A DNA stretch of 32,166 bases from Deltaproteobacteria bacterium (GCA_030698575.1 JAUYMQ010000100.1:1-32166); one strand, 5' to 3'. Counted from the stretch's first letter, positions 19,332 through 26,856 are shown. Notes: a model not told the origin generated them from the sequence alone. A program made the numbers and translations.

Positions 19332-19502
19332 TCTTGCGGATACGGGCTTTCCGAGCCGGCCCCGACCCGGGGATGCGCGCAGCGCTCCGCAAGATGCCCC
19401 GGGCCGGATGTGGCATGTTGGCACGGGGGTGAAAAACCGGCAACCTGTCGGCCGGTAGGACGCGGACGCGCTGGAACGCGCGCCCGCGAAAGGGAGGAAC
19501 GC

Positions 19503-20441
19503 ATGCCGCGGTTCGGCGCGCACATGTCCGTGGCGGGCGGCGTGGAACTCGCCTTCGAGCGAGGAAAGCGCGTCGGCTGCGAGGCGATGCAGATATTCAC
19601 GAAGAACGCGAACCAGTGGAACGCGCGTCCGCTGGATGCCGGTGTGGCGGAGCGGTTCCGGAAGGCTGCGCGCGACAGCGGCATCCGGCCGCTTCTTGCG
19701 CACGACTCCTACCTGATCAATCTGGGGTCACCCCGGTCGCCGTTGTTGCGAAGGTCGCGCGCGGCTCTGGAGGACGAGCTGCAGCGGGCGGAGGCCCTCG
19801 GCCTCGACTATCTCGTGATTCATCCGGGAGCCGCTGTGGGAGGGTCGAAAGACGATTGTCTGCGGCGGATCGCCGAGTGCATCGACGATGTGCACGGCCG
19901 CACCTCCGGCTTCCGCGTGAGGATCCTCCTCGAGAACACGGCCGGGCAGGGAACCGTGGTTGGCCACCGGCTGGAGCATCTCGCGCGGATCATCGATGCG
20001 GTGGATGAGCCCGGGCGGCTTGGCGTCTGCATCGACACCTGCCATCTCTTTGCGGCGGGCTATGATTTTCGTGATGCGAAAGGCTACGCCGCAACCATGA
20101 AGGAGATCGGGCGAGTTCTTGGATTTCGCCGCGTGAAGGCCTTCCACCTGAACGACTGCAAGAAGGATCTGGGCTGTCGCGTGGACCGGCACGAGCATAT
20201 CGGCCGGGGCTTCATTGGACAGGAAGCCTTTCGCCTGATCGTTTCCGACAGCCGGTTCCGGGCGACGCCGATGATCCTCGAAACGCCGAAAGGAGACGAC
20301 GGATTCGGCATGGACATCGAAAACCTGACGCTGCTCAGGCGGCTGGCCGGGCGGACGAGCGGTGGGGGTGGGGCCGGGGGATTGCTTCAGCGCCCCTCAG
20401 CTGCGCGTCGCGATGACCCGCGCGGAGGCGGTGGAACGTGA
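19503..20441 (+). CDS. nfo: Endonuclease IV (AP endonuclease Nfo)
   Basis: 312 residues. It cleaves DNA 5' to abasic sites in base-excision repair using three zinc ions. The TIM-barrel metal ligands are all visible: AHDSYLINL (His), VIHPGA (His), LLENTAGQG (Glu), CIDTCHLFAAGYD (Asp and His), FHLNDCKK (His), DRHEHIGRG (Asp and His) and ILETPKG (Glu). The N-terminus MPRFGAHMSVAGG is typical. AGGGAGGAA sits just upstream of ATG 19503; the longer open frame from 19287 runs through the divergent regulatory region. About 30 Gly/Arg-rich residues at the C-terminus (GRTSGGGGAGGLLQ...) exceed the usual ~280 and encode the ribosome site of the overlapping next gene. Confidence 0.97.
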   Translation: MPRFGAHMSVAGGVELAFERGKRVGCEAMQIFTKNANQWNARPLDAGVAERFRKAARDSGIRPLLAHDSYLINLGSPRSPLLRRSRAALEDELQRAEALGLDYLVIHPGAAVGGSKDDCLRRIAECIDDVHGRTSGFRVRILLENTAGQGTVVGHRLEHLARIIDAVDEPGRLGVCIDTCHLFAAGYDFRDAKGYAATMKEIGRVLGFRRVKAFHLNDCKKDLGCRVDRHEHIGRGFIGQEAFRLIVSDSRFRATPMILETPKGDDGFGMDIENLTLLRRLAGRTSGGGGAGGLLQRPSAARRDDPRGGGGT

Positions 20442-20668
20442 GCGATCTGCTGAACGTCAGCATCGAGGTGAGGGACGATGCCGATCTCTCCGATCTGCGG
20501 GCGCTGCTGCGCGACCGGGGAGCTTCGGTCATCACGTCGCGGGCGGCTGCCGCCGGGCGGCTGGAGTTTCTTGTCGTGATCGAAGCGGAGCAAGTCGAAG
20601 GGCTGGCCGACGTCCTGCCGGCCGGCGCGACCTGGCGGCGAACGGGCGTGCGGGGGAATCTCTCCTGA
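20438..20668 (+). CDS. Small ACT-sized protein of unknown function
   Basis: 76 residues starting at GTG, which overlaps the nfo stop (GTGA), with GGAGG 9 bases upstream inside nfo. The coupling indicates a real gene. The sequence SIEVRDDADLSDLRALLRDRG, then RLEFLVVIEAEQVEGLADVLP, has the beta-alpha-beta-beta-alpha rhythm and size of a single ACT-like domain, but no diagnostic motif. No TM or signal is present. Function unknown. Confidence 0.65.
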   Translation: MSDLLNVSIEVRDDADLSDLRALLRDRGASVITSRAAAAGRLEFLVVIEAEQVEGLADVLPAGATWRRTGVRGNLS

Positions 20669-20698
20669 CGGGGCCGCCGGGCGTCGAGGGAGGGGCGG

Positions 20699-22681
20699 CT
20701 AGTCCGACGATTGGACCAGCGCTGTTCGAGCCGGAGACGCATCTGGGAGCGAGAGGCTGACTTCCTCGATCAGCGCGCGAATGTAGCGCGAGGGGACAGC
20801 GAAGTTGAGCCCGGTCAATGCGACCTCTTCCGATTCACGAACGATGAAGGTGTTGATGCCGACGACCTCTCCCTGGAGGTTGAGCAGCGGGCCACCGGAA
20901 TTGCCGGGATTGATGGAAACGTCGGTCTGAAGGAAGTCCACGCCGTTGCGCATACGGCGGGTGGAGCTGATGATCCCCTTTGTGACCGTGTGCATGAGCC
21001 CCATGGGCGCGCCGATGGCGATCACGTCGTCCCCGGCGCGCAGCGGCGCCGCCGCGACGTAAAGGAAGGGGAGATCGCGCCCGCCCGTCCGCAGGATCGC
21101 CAGATCGCTCAGACGATCTTGCGACAGGATCCGCGCGCGCCGGCTCCCGTGCTCGGGAACACTCACCATGATCTTGTGGGCCCCCTCGATGACGTGAAGA
21201 TTGGTGACGACGATGCCGTCGGGACGGATGAGGGCGCCCGATCCGTAGGCCCGCTTTCCATCGCCGAGCTGAGCGGTGATCATGACGACGGCGCGCTCGC
21301 TGCGCGAAACGACCGCAGGCAACGAGCCGGGTTCGGTCGCTTCGGGGACGTACACCGAAGCCGGCCGTGTCTGGATGTCGAGCTGCAGCGGATCGTCGTC
21401 GTCCTCGAGGCGAAAACTGGTTGCCAGGCGGGTCAGCTCCGAACGCACCTCATCGAAGACGCCGTCGCCTGCGATGCCGAGCAGGAGATAGCGCTGTCCG
21501 CCCGCCACGTAGCAGGTGATGAGGAAGCTTTTCCGGCCATCCTCAAGCGAAACGGAGACAACCTCCTGGGCGCCGATCAGCCCGCCCGCCGACACGCTCT
21601 GCTCCTGGTAAACGGTCGGTTCGCGGCCGAGGGCCTTCAAGCGGCTCGCGCTTTCCGAAAGACACGCCTCCGCACTCCCCGTGTTTTCCTCAACAAGCAC
21701 GATCATCCGCGCAAACCCGTCCGCGCGCACGAGTTCGAGATCGGCTTCCGGCTGACCCGCGATCGGGCGGGGCGCTCCGAGCCCGTGCCAGTCGTCGTTC
21801 GGCCGGCGAAGCGTGTAGCCGTAGGCTGCTCCCTGAAGCAGCCGCTCTTCCTCCCAGCGGCTGATCCCTCGCCATGCGCCGATGATAAGGGAAGTGGAGA
21901 GGATCGCCGCAAGCGAGAGGCCGACCGCCGCGTGCAGGCCGCCCCCGGGACGGAAGGAAGCACGGACCGGGCGGCTCATGAGAACGGTCGCGGCCAGCGC
22001 GGACAGTCCGATGGCCGCCATGCCGCCGGCCAGCGGCGCCCAGGCTGCCTCGAGCGCGGCCCAGGTCATGCCGGCCAGCGCTGAAAGCGAAAGAAGAGCG
22101 AGAAGCACGAGTGCGGCCCGCCTCGCCCAGGACCGCATGGCAAGGAGCCCGGCGCCGATGACCACCCCCGGAGCGTTCAGCGACAGGAGGCTTGTGGCCA
22201 TAATCCCGGCGGCCACGGCGCGCACACGGCGCTGGACGTCGCGGGGCGTGACATCCTGGAGGCGTATCTTGACCGGGGGAGCGTCGGCGGTGGCGGTCGC
22301 GGCTGCTACCGTCGTCGCCCTGCCCTCCCGCGTCGCGGCTGCCGCCTGCACGTGCTCGATGAGCAGGCGCTGCTCGAGGGCCGGGAGCCAGACCCCGCCG
22401 TCCTGAGAGACGAGATCTTCCCAATCTACCCGTTCCTCGCCCATCCACTTCATGAGGCCGGCGAGCGGGACGGGCCCGAAAACGCCGGTGGTCACCTCGA
22501 CGAACCAGCGATCGCGGGCGGGCTCGTCATCGGGAGGGATCTCACCCGCGCCGCCGAAGCGCTCGGGCGCCCGCGGATCGAAGATCGTCCGGCAAAAGGG
22601 GCAGCGAGCCAGGGCGTCGGGCGCGAGCGACTCGTCGGCCGTCTCCCAGCTGGCGTCACAGGCTGGACAGTGAGGTGTCAT
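20699..22681 (-). CDS. Membrane-anchored trypsin-like protease with zinc ribbon and GYF_2-like domain
   Basis: 660 residues with an unusual domain order. An N-terminal zinc ribbon (Cys5, Cys8, Cys27, Cys30) precedes a GYF_2-like segment at about 59-101 (WFVEVTTGVFGPVPLAGLM ... VWLPA). Four hydrophobic helices lie near 155-182, 189-210, 214-235 and 250-270. A beta-rich domain at about 283-425 (YGYTLRRPNDDWHGLG...) follows. The HtrA/Deg-type protease domain is at about 455-640. Catalytic triad His496 (VTNLHVIEG), Asp526 (LSDLAILR) and Ser595 (NPGNSGGPL) is intact; no PDZ domain follows. With four TM helices and a cytoplasmic zinc ribbon the protease would be cytoplasmic unless one helix is not membrane-spanning. 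The ribosome site is weak (GGACGGA). It is last in a leftward four-gene unit. Confidence 0.85.
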   Translation of the reverse strand: MTPHCPACDASWETADESLAPDALARCPFCRTIFDPRAPERFGGAGEIPPDDEPARDRWFVEVTTGVFGPVPLAGLMKWMGEERVDWEDLVSQDGGVWLPALEQRLLIEHVQAAAATREGRATTVAAATATADAPPVKIRLQDVTPRDVQRRVRAVAAGIMATSLLSLNAPGVVIGAGLLAMRSWARRAALVLLALLSLSALAGMTWAALEAAWAPLAGGMAAIGLSALAATVLMSRPVRASFRPGGGLHAAVGLSLAAILSTSLIIGAWRGISRWEEERLLQGAAYGYTLRRPNDDWHGLGAPRPIAGQPEADLELVRADGFARMIVLVEENTGSAEACLSESASRLKALGREPTVYQEQSVSAGGLIGAQEVVSVSLEDGRKSFLITCYVAGGQRYLLLGIAGDGVFDEVRSELTRLATSFRLEDDDDPLQLDIQTRPASVYVPEATEPGSLPAVVSRSERAVVMITAQLGDGKRAYGSGALIRPDGIVVTNLHVIEGAHKIMVSVPEHGSRRARILSQDRLSDLAILRTGGRDLPFLYVAAAPLRAGDDVIAIGAPMGLMHTVTKGIISSTRRMRNGVDFLQTDVSINPGNSGGPLLNLQGEVVGINTFIVRESEEVALTGLNFAVPSRYIRALIEEVSLSLPDASPARTALVQSSD

Positions 22682-22745
22682 TCCGTCCGTGCATCCGCGC
22701 GAAAGGTTCCGGGGGGACAGGGAATACGTTTCAGAGGTTATCGGC

Positions 22746-22793
22746 GGAGTTGCGGGCGGGGTTGAGGGCTGGGTTGCCGGACCGGATTGCGGG
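22746..22793. repeat. Degenerate 12-bp tandem repeat upstream of the protease gene
   Basis: Four 12-base units share a (G)GGTTG(C)GGG core: GGAGTTGCGGGC, GGGGTTGAGGGC, TGGGTTGCCGGA and CCGGATTGCGGG. They fill much of the 123-bp gap between the DUF gene and the protease gene. The unit length equals that at 19284 but the sequence is different. Confidence 0.6.
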
Positions 22794-22804
22794 AGGTGAG
22801 GGTT

Positions 22805-23398
22805 TCAGCGGGAGAGCGCCTTCTCCCACCGGATACGGCAGGGGTAGCGCTCGAGGCCGGGCTTCCAGGCAGCCATTTCAAGCTCCGTGGCGGAGCCGCC
22901 GGCCAGCTCGACGGTCTTGTTCAGGAAGCCCTGCGCGATGAGATAGAGCGGGTAGGGAAGATCGGGAAAATCCTCGATGTCCATGTCGACATAGTTCGAG
23001 TCCTGCGGCGCCGCCGCCTTTGGCGGTATTGCATAGTTCACCTTGCCGAAGTTGAAGCAGTTCTTCCAGAAGACGGGAAAGAGCTTCAGGGTCGCCGCTG
23101 GATCGCCCGGCTTCAGATACATGCTGTAGGGGCCCATGAGCAAGGAGGAGGCCATGAACTGCCCCATTCCGCGAGCGGCGTCGTCCTGCGCGTTAGAGAG
23201 CTTGTTGAAGATGACGTCGAGCGTGCGCTCGTAAACTTCGTAGGGATACCAGGAGCTGGGGAGAATGTAGGACATAACGACTTCACGGATCTCGGGCGAG
23301 AATTCCTCGAGCAGGCTCTCGTCCTTGGCGCGCCGCAGGATTCGAACATGCTGGGCGACCAGCGTTCCCTTGGCCTTGCGAGGCTCCCGTTCTGCCAT
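22805..23398 (-). CDS. Hypothetical protein, possibly V4R/DUF2378-like
   Basis: 197 residues, soluble, no signal. GAGAGGTGAGGGG before ATG 23398 makes the start clear. The sequence runs LPSSWYPYEVYERTLDVIF, then GMGQFMASSLLMGPYSMYLKPGDP, FWKNCFNFG, a beta stretch, QGFLNKTVELAGG, and ends LERYPCRIRWE. This order (helical half, 'f.fG', short beta segment, 'G.l......aGG', C-terminal 'C.i.W') is that of the V4R/heme-NO-like superfamily and of the myxobacterial DUF2378 group. I offer this as a pattern match only. It lies 89 bp after the lipoprotein gene on the same strand, so it is probably cotranscribed. Confidence 0.7.
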   Translation of the reverse strand: MAEREPRKAKGTLVAQHVRILRRAKDESLLEEFSPEIREVVMSYILPSSWYPYEVYERTLDVIFNKLSNAQDDAARGMGQFMASSLLMGPYSMYLKPGDPAATLKLFPVFWKNCFNFGKVNYAIPPKAAAPQDSNYVDMDIEDFPDLPYPLYLIAQGFLNKTVELAGGSATELEMAAWKPGLERYPCRIRWEKALSR

Positions 23399-23487
23399 CC
23401 CCTCACCTCTCGTGGATACTCTCGATCCATCGGTCCGGAAGGGGCAGGGCTTGAGCGGGCGAGGCGGGAGGGGGCACTGGAGGGGGG

Positions 23488-24165
23488 TCAGTTCGTGGCG
23501 GGCTCGGCCTGGGCTGTACCGGCCTCTGTCAACCCGGAGTCGGAGAACTTCGCAAGATCTTCGCCGATGCGGGTGGCCACACTGTCGCAAATCGCCAACA
23601 TCTGTCCATGCAGGAGTCCCCGGATCGGGCCGTAGACGAGTCCTCCCGTCCAGACGGGGATCTTCTGGAGCCCCTGGTTGCGGACCTGCTCGTGACTCGA
23701 CTCAACCAGGAGCTTGCCCGTCCTTCCATCATAAATCTTCACGCGCATCCCGACGCGGGCCACGGATTGGATCAGGTAATAGCTTCGGTCCCGGGCGAAG
23801 AGTTCGGGCTGGATCACGAGGTCCGCAGCCAGCGCCTGTCCGGCGCGGGCCATCTCCGCCTCGCCCTCGACCGGCCCTTCGCTGAGCGGAATCGCGCGAT
23901 CAACGCGCGGAAGGGAAATTAACTGATAGGCGTCTTGCGGGATTTTCATCGCGAGGCACCCGCGAACTTCTTCCAGGAGGTCGTAGCTGAAGTCGGGCAC
24001 TTCCTCCCCTTCAGCGGGGCTCGCCGGAATCACGGGAAGCAGCACCGCGCGCCACGGCGGTGGCCCGGAAGGATTGCCGGTTTTCAGGTAAACCGGTTCC
24101 GAGGCGCACCCTGCCGCCAAGAGCGCCAGCACCGCGAGCGCGGTGGTGGTTCCGGAACGCGTCAT
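23488..24165 (-). CDS. Lipoprotein, GNA1162/LpoB-like
   Basis: 225 residues. Lipobox LLAAGC with lipidated Cys20. The mature part has AVLLPVIPAS near its start and later MRVKIYDGRTGKLLVESSH and GLVYGPIRGLL. This is the 'vaVlP ... v.d..tGkll' arrangement of the CsgG/GNA1162/LpoB group of envelope lipoproteins. ALAADLVIQPELF occupies the position where that fold usually has 'adaVi.g.i'. Ala at +2 favours the outer membrane by the E. coli rule. The start ATG overlaps the preceding stop (ATGA), so it is translationally coupled to the first lipoprotein. Function unknown; a paired complex with its neighbour is plausible. Confidence 0.85.
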   Translation of the reverse strand: MTRSGTTTALAVLALLAAGCASEPVYLKTGNPSGPPPWRAVLLPVIPASPAEGEEVPDFSYDLLEEVRGCLAMKIPQDAYQLISLPRVDRAIPLSEGPVEGEAEMARAGQALAADLVIQPELFARDRSYYLIQSVARVGMRVKIYDGRTGKLLVESSHEQVRNQGLQKIPVWTGGLVYGPIRGLLHGQMLAICDSVATRIGEDLAKFSDSGLTEAGTAQAEPATN

Positions 24166-24953
24166 CTAACGCCCCCCGCCCCACTTGCGAGGGCCCCGCC
24201 GTCCCCTTCGACCTCCGCTGCCTTCTCCAGGCTTCCGCCCGTTTCATCGAGGGGCTCCGGGATGGTCTCGAGGAGTTTGCGAACCGCCACGTCGGCGGTG
24301 CGGCGGTAGGCCGCGGGCAGGTCCTTGTTCTTCGGCTCCTCCATCCAGATGTCAGCGACGAAAAGATTGATGAACATCCCTCCCCGCGCTCCTTCCCACA
24401 GCCGCCCCGACCAAAGCACGTCGCCGGTGCTCGCCTCGACCAGTCGGAACGTCCCCTCGTAAACTGTGTGGGAGTAGACGTAGAGCGTCATGTTGCGGGT
24501 GCGTTTCACGTCGCAGTAGAGCAGTACTTCGGCGCCCGTGATTCTGCCGAGCGTGTCCGGGTTCATGCCGGGGATCTTGTCGGGCGTGATTCCCGCCTCC
24601 GCAAGCCGCCCGTCGACGTCCGCGAGCGGCACGACGCCGTAGCTGCGCAGCCGGCTGAGCGCCAGATCGAAGCTCGCGCGGAGCGTGTCGATGGCCTCCT
24701 CGCGCTCGGCGTTCGTGCCCTGCTCGGCGACAAAGGGAAGCACGGCGATCCTGCCCTGGCTGGTCTGCATGCGATCCTGCGCGCCGCCCACCGTGACGCT
24801 CGACTCGTAAAAGGGAAGCGGATAGATGCGATGGGCCCACTCCCAGCTGCAGCCGGGCAGGGCGAAAAGGAGAATCAGGATCGAGATGACGAGCGCGGGT
24901 CGCGGAGCGATAGCGGCGCGATCTGAGTCGGGTGTGGCGTGGGGGGAGGGCAT
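24162..24953 (-). CDS. Lipoprotein, GNA1162/LpoB-like, first gene of leftward unit
   Basis: 263 residues. A long N-terminal region (about 17 residues) precedes the hydrophobic segment, then lipobox ALPGC with Cys35 and Ser at +2. The mature domain has GRIAVLPFVAEQG, LRSYGVVPLADVDGRLAEAG, ITGAEVLLYCDVKRT and RLVEASTGDVLWSGRLW. This is the same fold type as the next lipoprotein and the classical 'iavlpf ... gad.vl.g ... v.a.tG.vlw' pattern. A low-complexity Gly/Ala/Glu tail ends the protein. It has no Shine-Dalgarno sequence. A TTGACA-18-TAGACT promoter ends 9 bases before the ATG, so the transcript probably has almost no leader. Confidence 0.85.
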   Translation of the reverse strand: MPSPHATPDSDRAAIAPRPALVISILILLFALPGCSWEWAHRIYPLPFYESSVTVGGAQDRMQTSQGRIAVLPFVAEQGTNAEREEAIDTLRASFDLALSRLRSYGVVPLADVDGRLAEAGITPDKIPGMNPDTLGRITGAEVLLYCDVKRTRNMTLYVYSHTVYEGTFRLVEASTGDVLWSGRLWEGARGGMFINLFVADIWMEEPKNKDLPAAYRRTADVAVRKLLETIPEPLDETGGSLEKAAEVEGDGGALASGAGGVR

Positions 24954-24962
24954 AGGGCGCGG

Positions 24963-24992
24963 AGTCTAGGCGATAGGGTGCCTCGGTGTCAA
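24963..24992 (-). promoter_or_regulatory. Strong sigma-70 promoter of the leftward lipoprotein unit
   Basis: On the minus strand a perfect -35 TTGACA (24992-24987), 18 bp, and -10 TAGACT (24968-24963, 4 of 6). The expected start is near 24956, three bases before ATG 24953. It lies back to back with the rightward promoter; the two -35 boxes are 9 bp apart. Confidence 0.65.
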
Positions 24993-25001
24993 CGGACCTC
25001 C

Positions 25002-25030
25002 TTGATCTACCCCGCAGGGCCTTCTATTCT
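25002..25030 (+). promoter_or_regulatory. Sigma-70 promoter of the TPR gene, leaderless layout
   Basis: TTGATC (25002-25007), 17 bp, TATTCT (25025-25030, 4 of 6). The expected start is near 25037, two bases before ATG 25039. No Shine-Dalgarno sequence is present; the bases between are CCCCCAGC. Confidence 0.5.
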
Positions 25031-25038
25031 CCCCCAGC

Positions 25039-26712
25039 ATGAAGCGCGCATTGCTATTCTCCGCCCTCCTCCTGCTGGCCGACGCCTTTTCGCTGCCCGT
25101 GCCCGCGCTCGTTTTCGCTGCCACCGATGACGTGCCTGAATCGCTTCGTGAGGCAGGCGAAGCGCTGGGCCGGGAGGTTCCGGAGTCGCCGAAGGAGGGC
25201 GAAGATGAAGCGGCGCCCGCCCGGGCAGTTCCGCCCGAGGTGCAGGCGATTCTCTCCAAGGGGAACCGCTTCTATGCTCTGGGAGATTACGACGCCGCCC
25301 GGGTGCAGTATCTCGAGGCAATCAGAAAGGATCCGGGATCTCCCGAGGGCCACTACGGGCTCGGGATGACCTACCTCGCGCTGGGCGATGTGAACGCGGC
25401 GATCATCGCCTGGCGACGAGCCGGCGGGGTCGATTCGGTGACTGCGGGGCTGTTCGACGAGTTCCGGAGTTTCCGCTCCGCGCGCGACGCGGTGCAATCG
25501 CAGCTCATGGCCACCCGCCGAAGCCAGGCTGAGGCGGTGGCGCGCGAGGAGCAGCCGGTGAGCGAGCGCTACGTGGGGCGCGGCGCGAGCGGGCTCTTCG
25601 ATTCATCCAACCGGGCCATGCTTGGGCGCCTCGACATTCCGCCGGAAGAGGAGACGGATACCCGGGCGCAGGATGGCGAGCTTCCTCCGCTGGGCAACAC
25701 CGCCTTTCCCCCGCCCCCGGATGCCGTCGCCGGGGAAGATCTTGCTCAGGAGCAGCTCCCGAGAGCCGCCACGGAAATGCCGCTCTCGGTTCAGAACGTG
25801 CCCGACACGCCGCGACCCGGGGGGCCGGCGCCTCCGGCCGTCGCCGCTCTCAGCCCCGAGCAGGCCGCCGACCCGAAGGCGCGGGGCATCTACTATGTCC
25901 AGACCGGAAACGATCAGGGCGCGGTGACCGCCTTCGAGGAGGTCCTGGCCACGGACCCGCGCGACAGCGATGCACTGAGCTACCTGGCCGGGCTCTATCT
26001 GGCGGGCGGGCGCGCCGACGATGCGGAAGGGGCCTACAAGCGCCTCGCCCGGCTCGAGCCGGCCTCGAGCGTGCCTCTCACCAACCTGGGAGGTCTGTAC
26101 TTGAATCTCGGCCGATTCGATGAGGCATCGACGACGCTCCAGGAGGCGCTGCGGCTCGACCCGTCGGATTCGCTGGCCATCAACAACCTGGCGGGCGTCT
26201 ACTACAAGACGGGCCGTGTCGATGACGCCGTCCGCGAGCTTAATCGGGCCATCGAGATCAATCCGGAGGATCTGAACTCACATAACAACCTGGCGGGCAT
26301 CTACTACCGCCAGGAAAGATTCGAGAAGGCCATCGAGGAGCTGCAGAGAATCCTGTCTCTCGATCCCTCGCACGCTGTTGCTGCCGCGAACCTCGAGGAA
26401 GCCTACAAGCGCAAGCGTGAGTTCGAGTCCGCCCGCAGTGAGCGGAAAATGCGGGCGCGCCAGATCGTGCTCCCTTCCGAGGAGGAAGCGAAGGCCGTTC
26501 GCGCGGAGATTCAGGACGGAAATGACTTCGTGCGGCTCGCCCGCGAGCGGAGTATCGATCAGACGGCGGCGAAAGGCGGCGATCTCGGTTTCTTCGACAA
26601 GGGCGATCTGGACAGCGAGGCGGAGGAAGCCATCCGCAAGCTCGCCCCCGGCGAGATCTCCGGTGTGGTGAAAACCCCCGGCGGCTACAGCATTTTTCAG
26701 CGGCTCGACTGA
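25039..26712 (+). CDS. TPR protein with degenerate parvulin domain
   Basis: 557 residues. Signal peptide about 1-28 (PALVFAA), so periplasmic. One TPR pair at about 66-130, a 150-residue Pro/Ala/Glu-rich linker, then five TPRs at about 280-455 (e.g. SLAINNLAGVYYKTGRVDDA; LNSHNNLAGIYYRQERFEKA). Residues 471-557 align along their length with the parvulin domains of the two foldases in this window (RARQIVLP, AKGGDLGFFDKGDL, LAPGEISGVVKTPGGYSIFQ). Both active-site histidines are replaced (Gln475 for ASHIL, Ser551 for GYHII). The Met/Phe pocket of 'MVPDFEDAAF' is lost as well. It is therefore probably a binding module, not an isomerase. Divergent from the lipoprotein unit. Confidence 0.9.
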   Translation: MKRALLFSALLLLADAFSLPVPALVFAATDDVPESLREAGEALGREVPESPKEGEDEAAPARAVPPEVQAILSKGNRFYALGDYDAARVQYLEAIRKDPGSPEGHYGLGMTYLALGDVNAAIIAWRRAGGVDSVTAGLFDEFRSFRSARDAVQSQLMATRRSQAEAVAREEQPVSERYVGRGASGLFDSSNRAMLGRLDIPPEEETDTRAQDGELPPLGNTAFPPPPDAVAGEDLAQEQLPRAATEMPLSVQNVPDTPRPGGPAPPAVAALSPEQAADPKARGIYYVQTGNDQGAVTAFEEVLATDPRDSDALSYLAGLYLAGGRADDAEGAYKRLARLEPASSVPLTNLGGLYLNLGRFDEASTTLQEALRLDPSDSLAINNLAGVYYKTGRVDDAVRELNRAIEINPEDLNSHNNLAGIYYRQERFEKAIEELQRILSLDPSHAVAAANLEEAYKRKREFESARSERKMRARQIVLPSEEEAKAVRAEIQDGNDFVRLARERSIDQTAAKGGDLGFFDKGDLDSEAEEAIRKLAPGEISGVVKTPGGYSIFQRLD

Positions 26713-26760
26713 GATCCGGCGCTCACCCCTCCGCCACGCCGGGCTTGCCCCCAAACTGTA

Positions 26761-26789
26761 TTGATCCAGAACCACTGCGGGTGTATAAA
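26761..26789 (+). promoter_or_regulatory. Sigma-70 promoter upstream of the porin
   Basis: TTGATC (26761-26766), 17 bp, TATAAA (26784-26789, 5 of 6). It has the best -10 in the window. Transcription would start near 26796 and run directly into the hairpin/T6 element. Confidence 0.55.
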
Positions 26790-26803
26790 ATCCGCCATAC
26801 CAC

Positions 26804-26831
26804 GCGCCCCCTCCCGGGAGCGCTGTTTTTT
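26804..26831 (+). terminator. Hairpin with T6 tract, terminator or attenuator
   Basis: A GC-rich inverted segment (GCGC...CTCCCGGGAG...GCGC, 26804-26823) is followed by TGTTTTTT ending at 26831. The stem needs bulges because the centre CTCCCGGGAG is a perfect palindrome. It may end the TPR gene transcript or attenuate the promoter at 26761. Confidence 0.35.
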
Positions 26832-26856
26832 CCTGCCCGAATCCCCCCCCCCGCTC

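Noticed and set aside
19419-19433. TGGCACG half of a sigma-54 promoter upstream of nfo
   Set aside because: The -12 GC is missing at the required 10-base distance (AA instead).
19270-19443. N-terminal extension of the crotonase rich in Ala, Arg and Pro
   Set aside because: It is created by the 12-bp repeat, and a clear ribosome site precedes ATG 19269.
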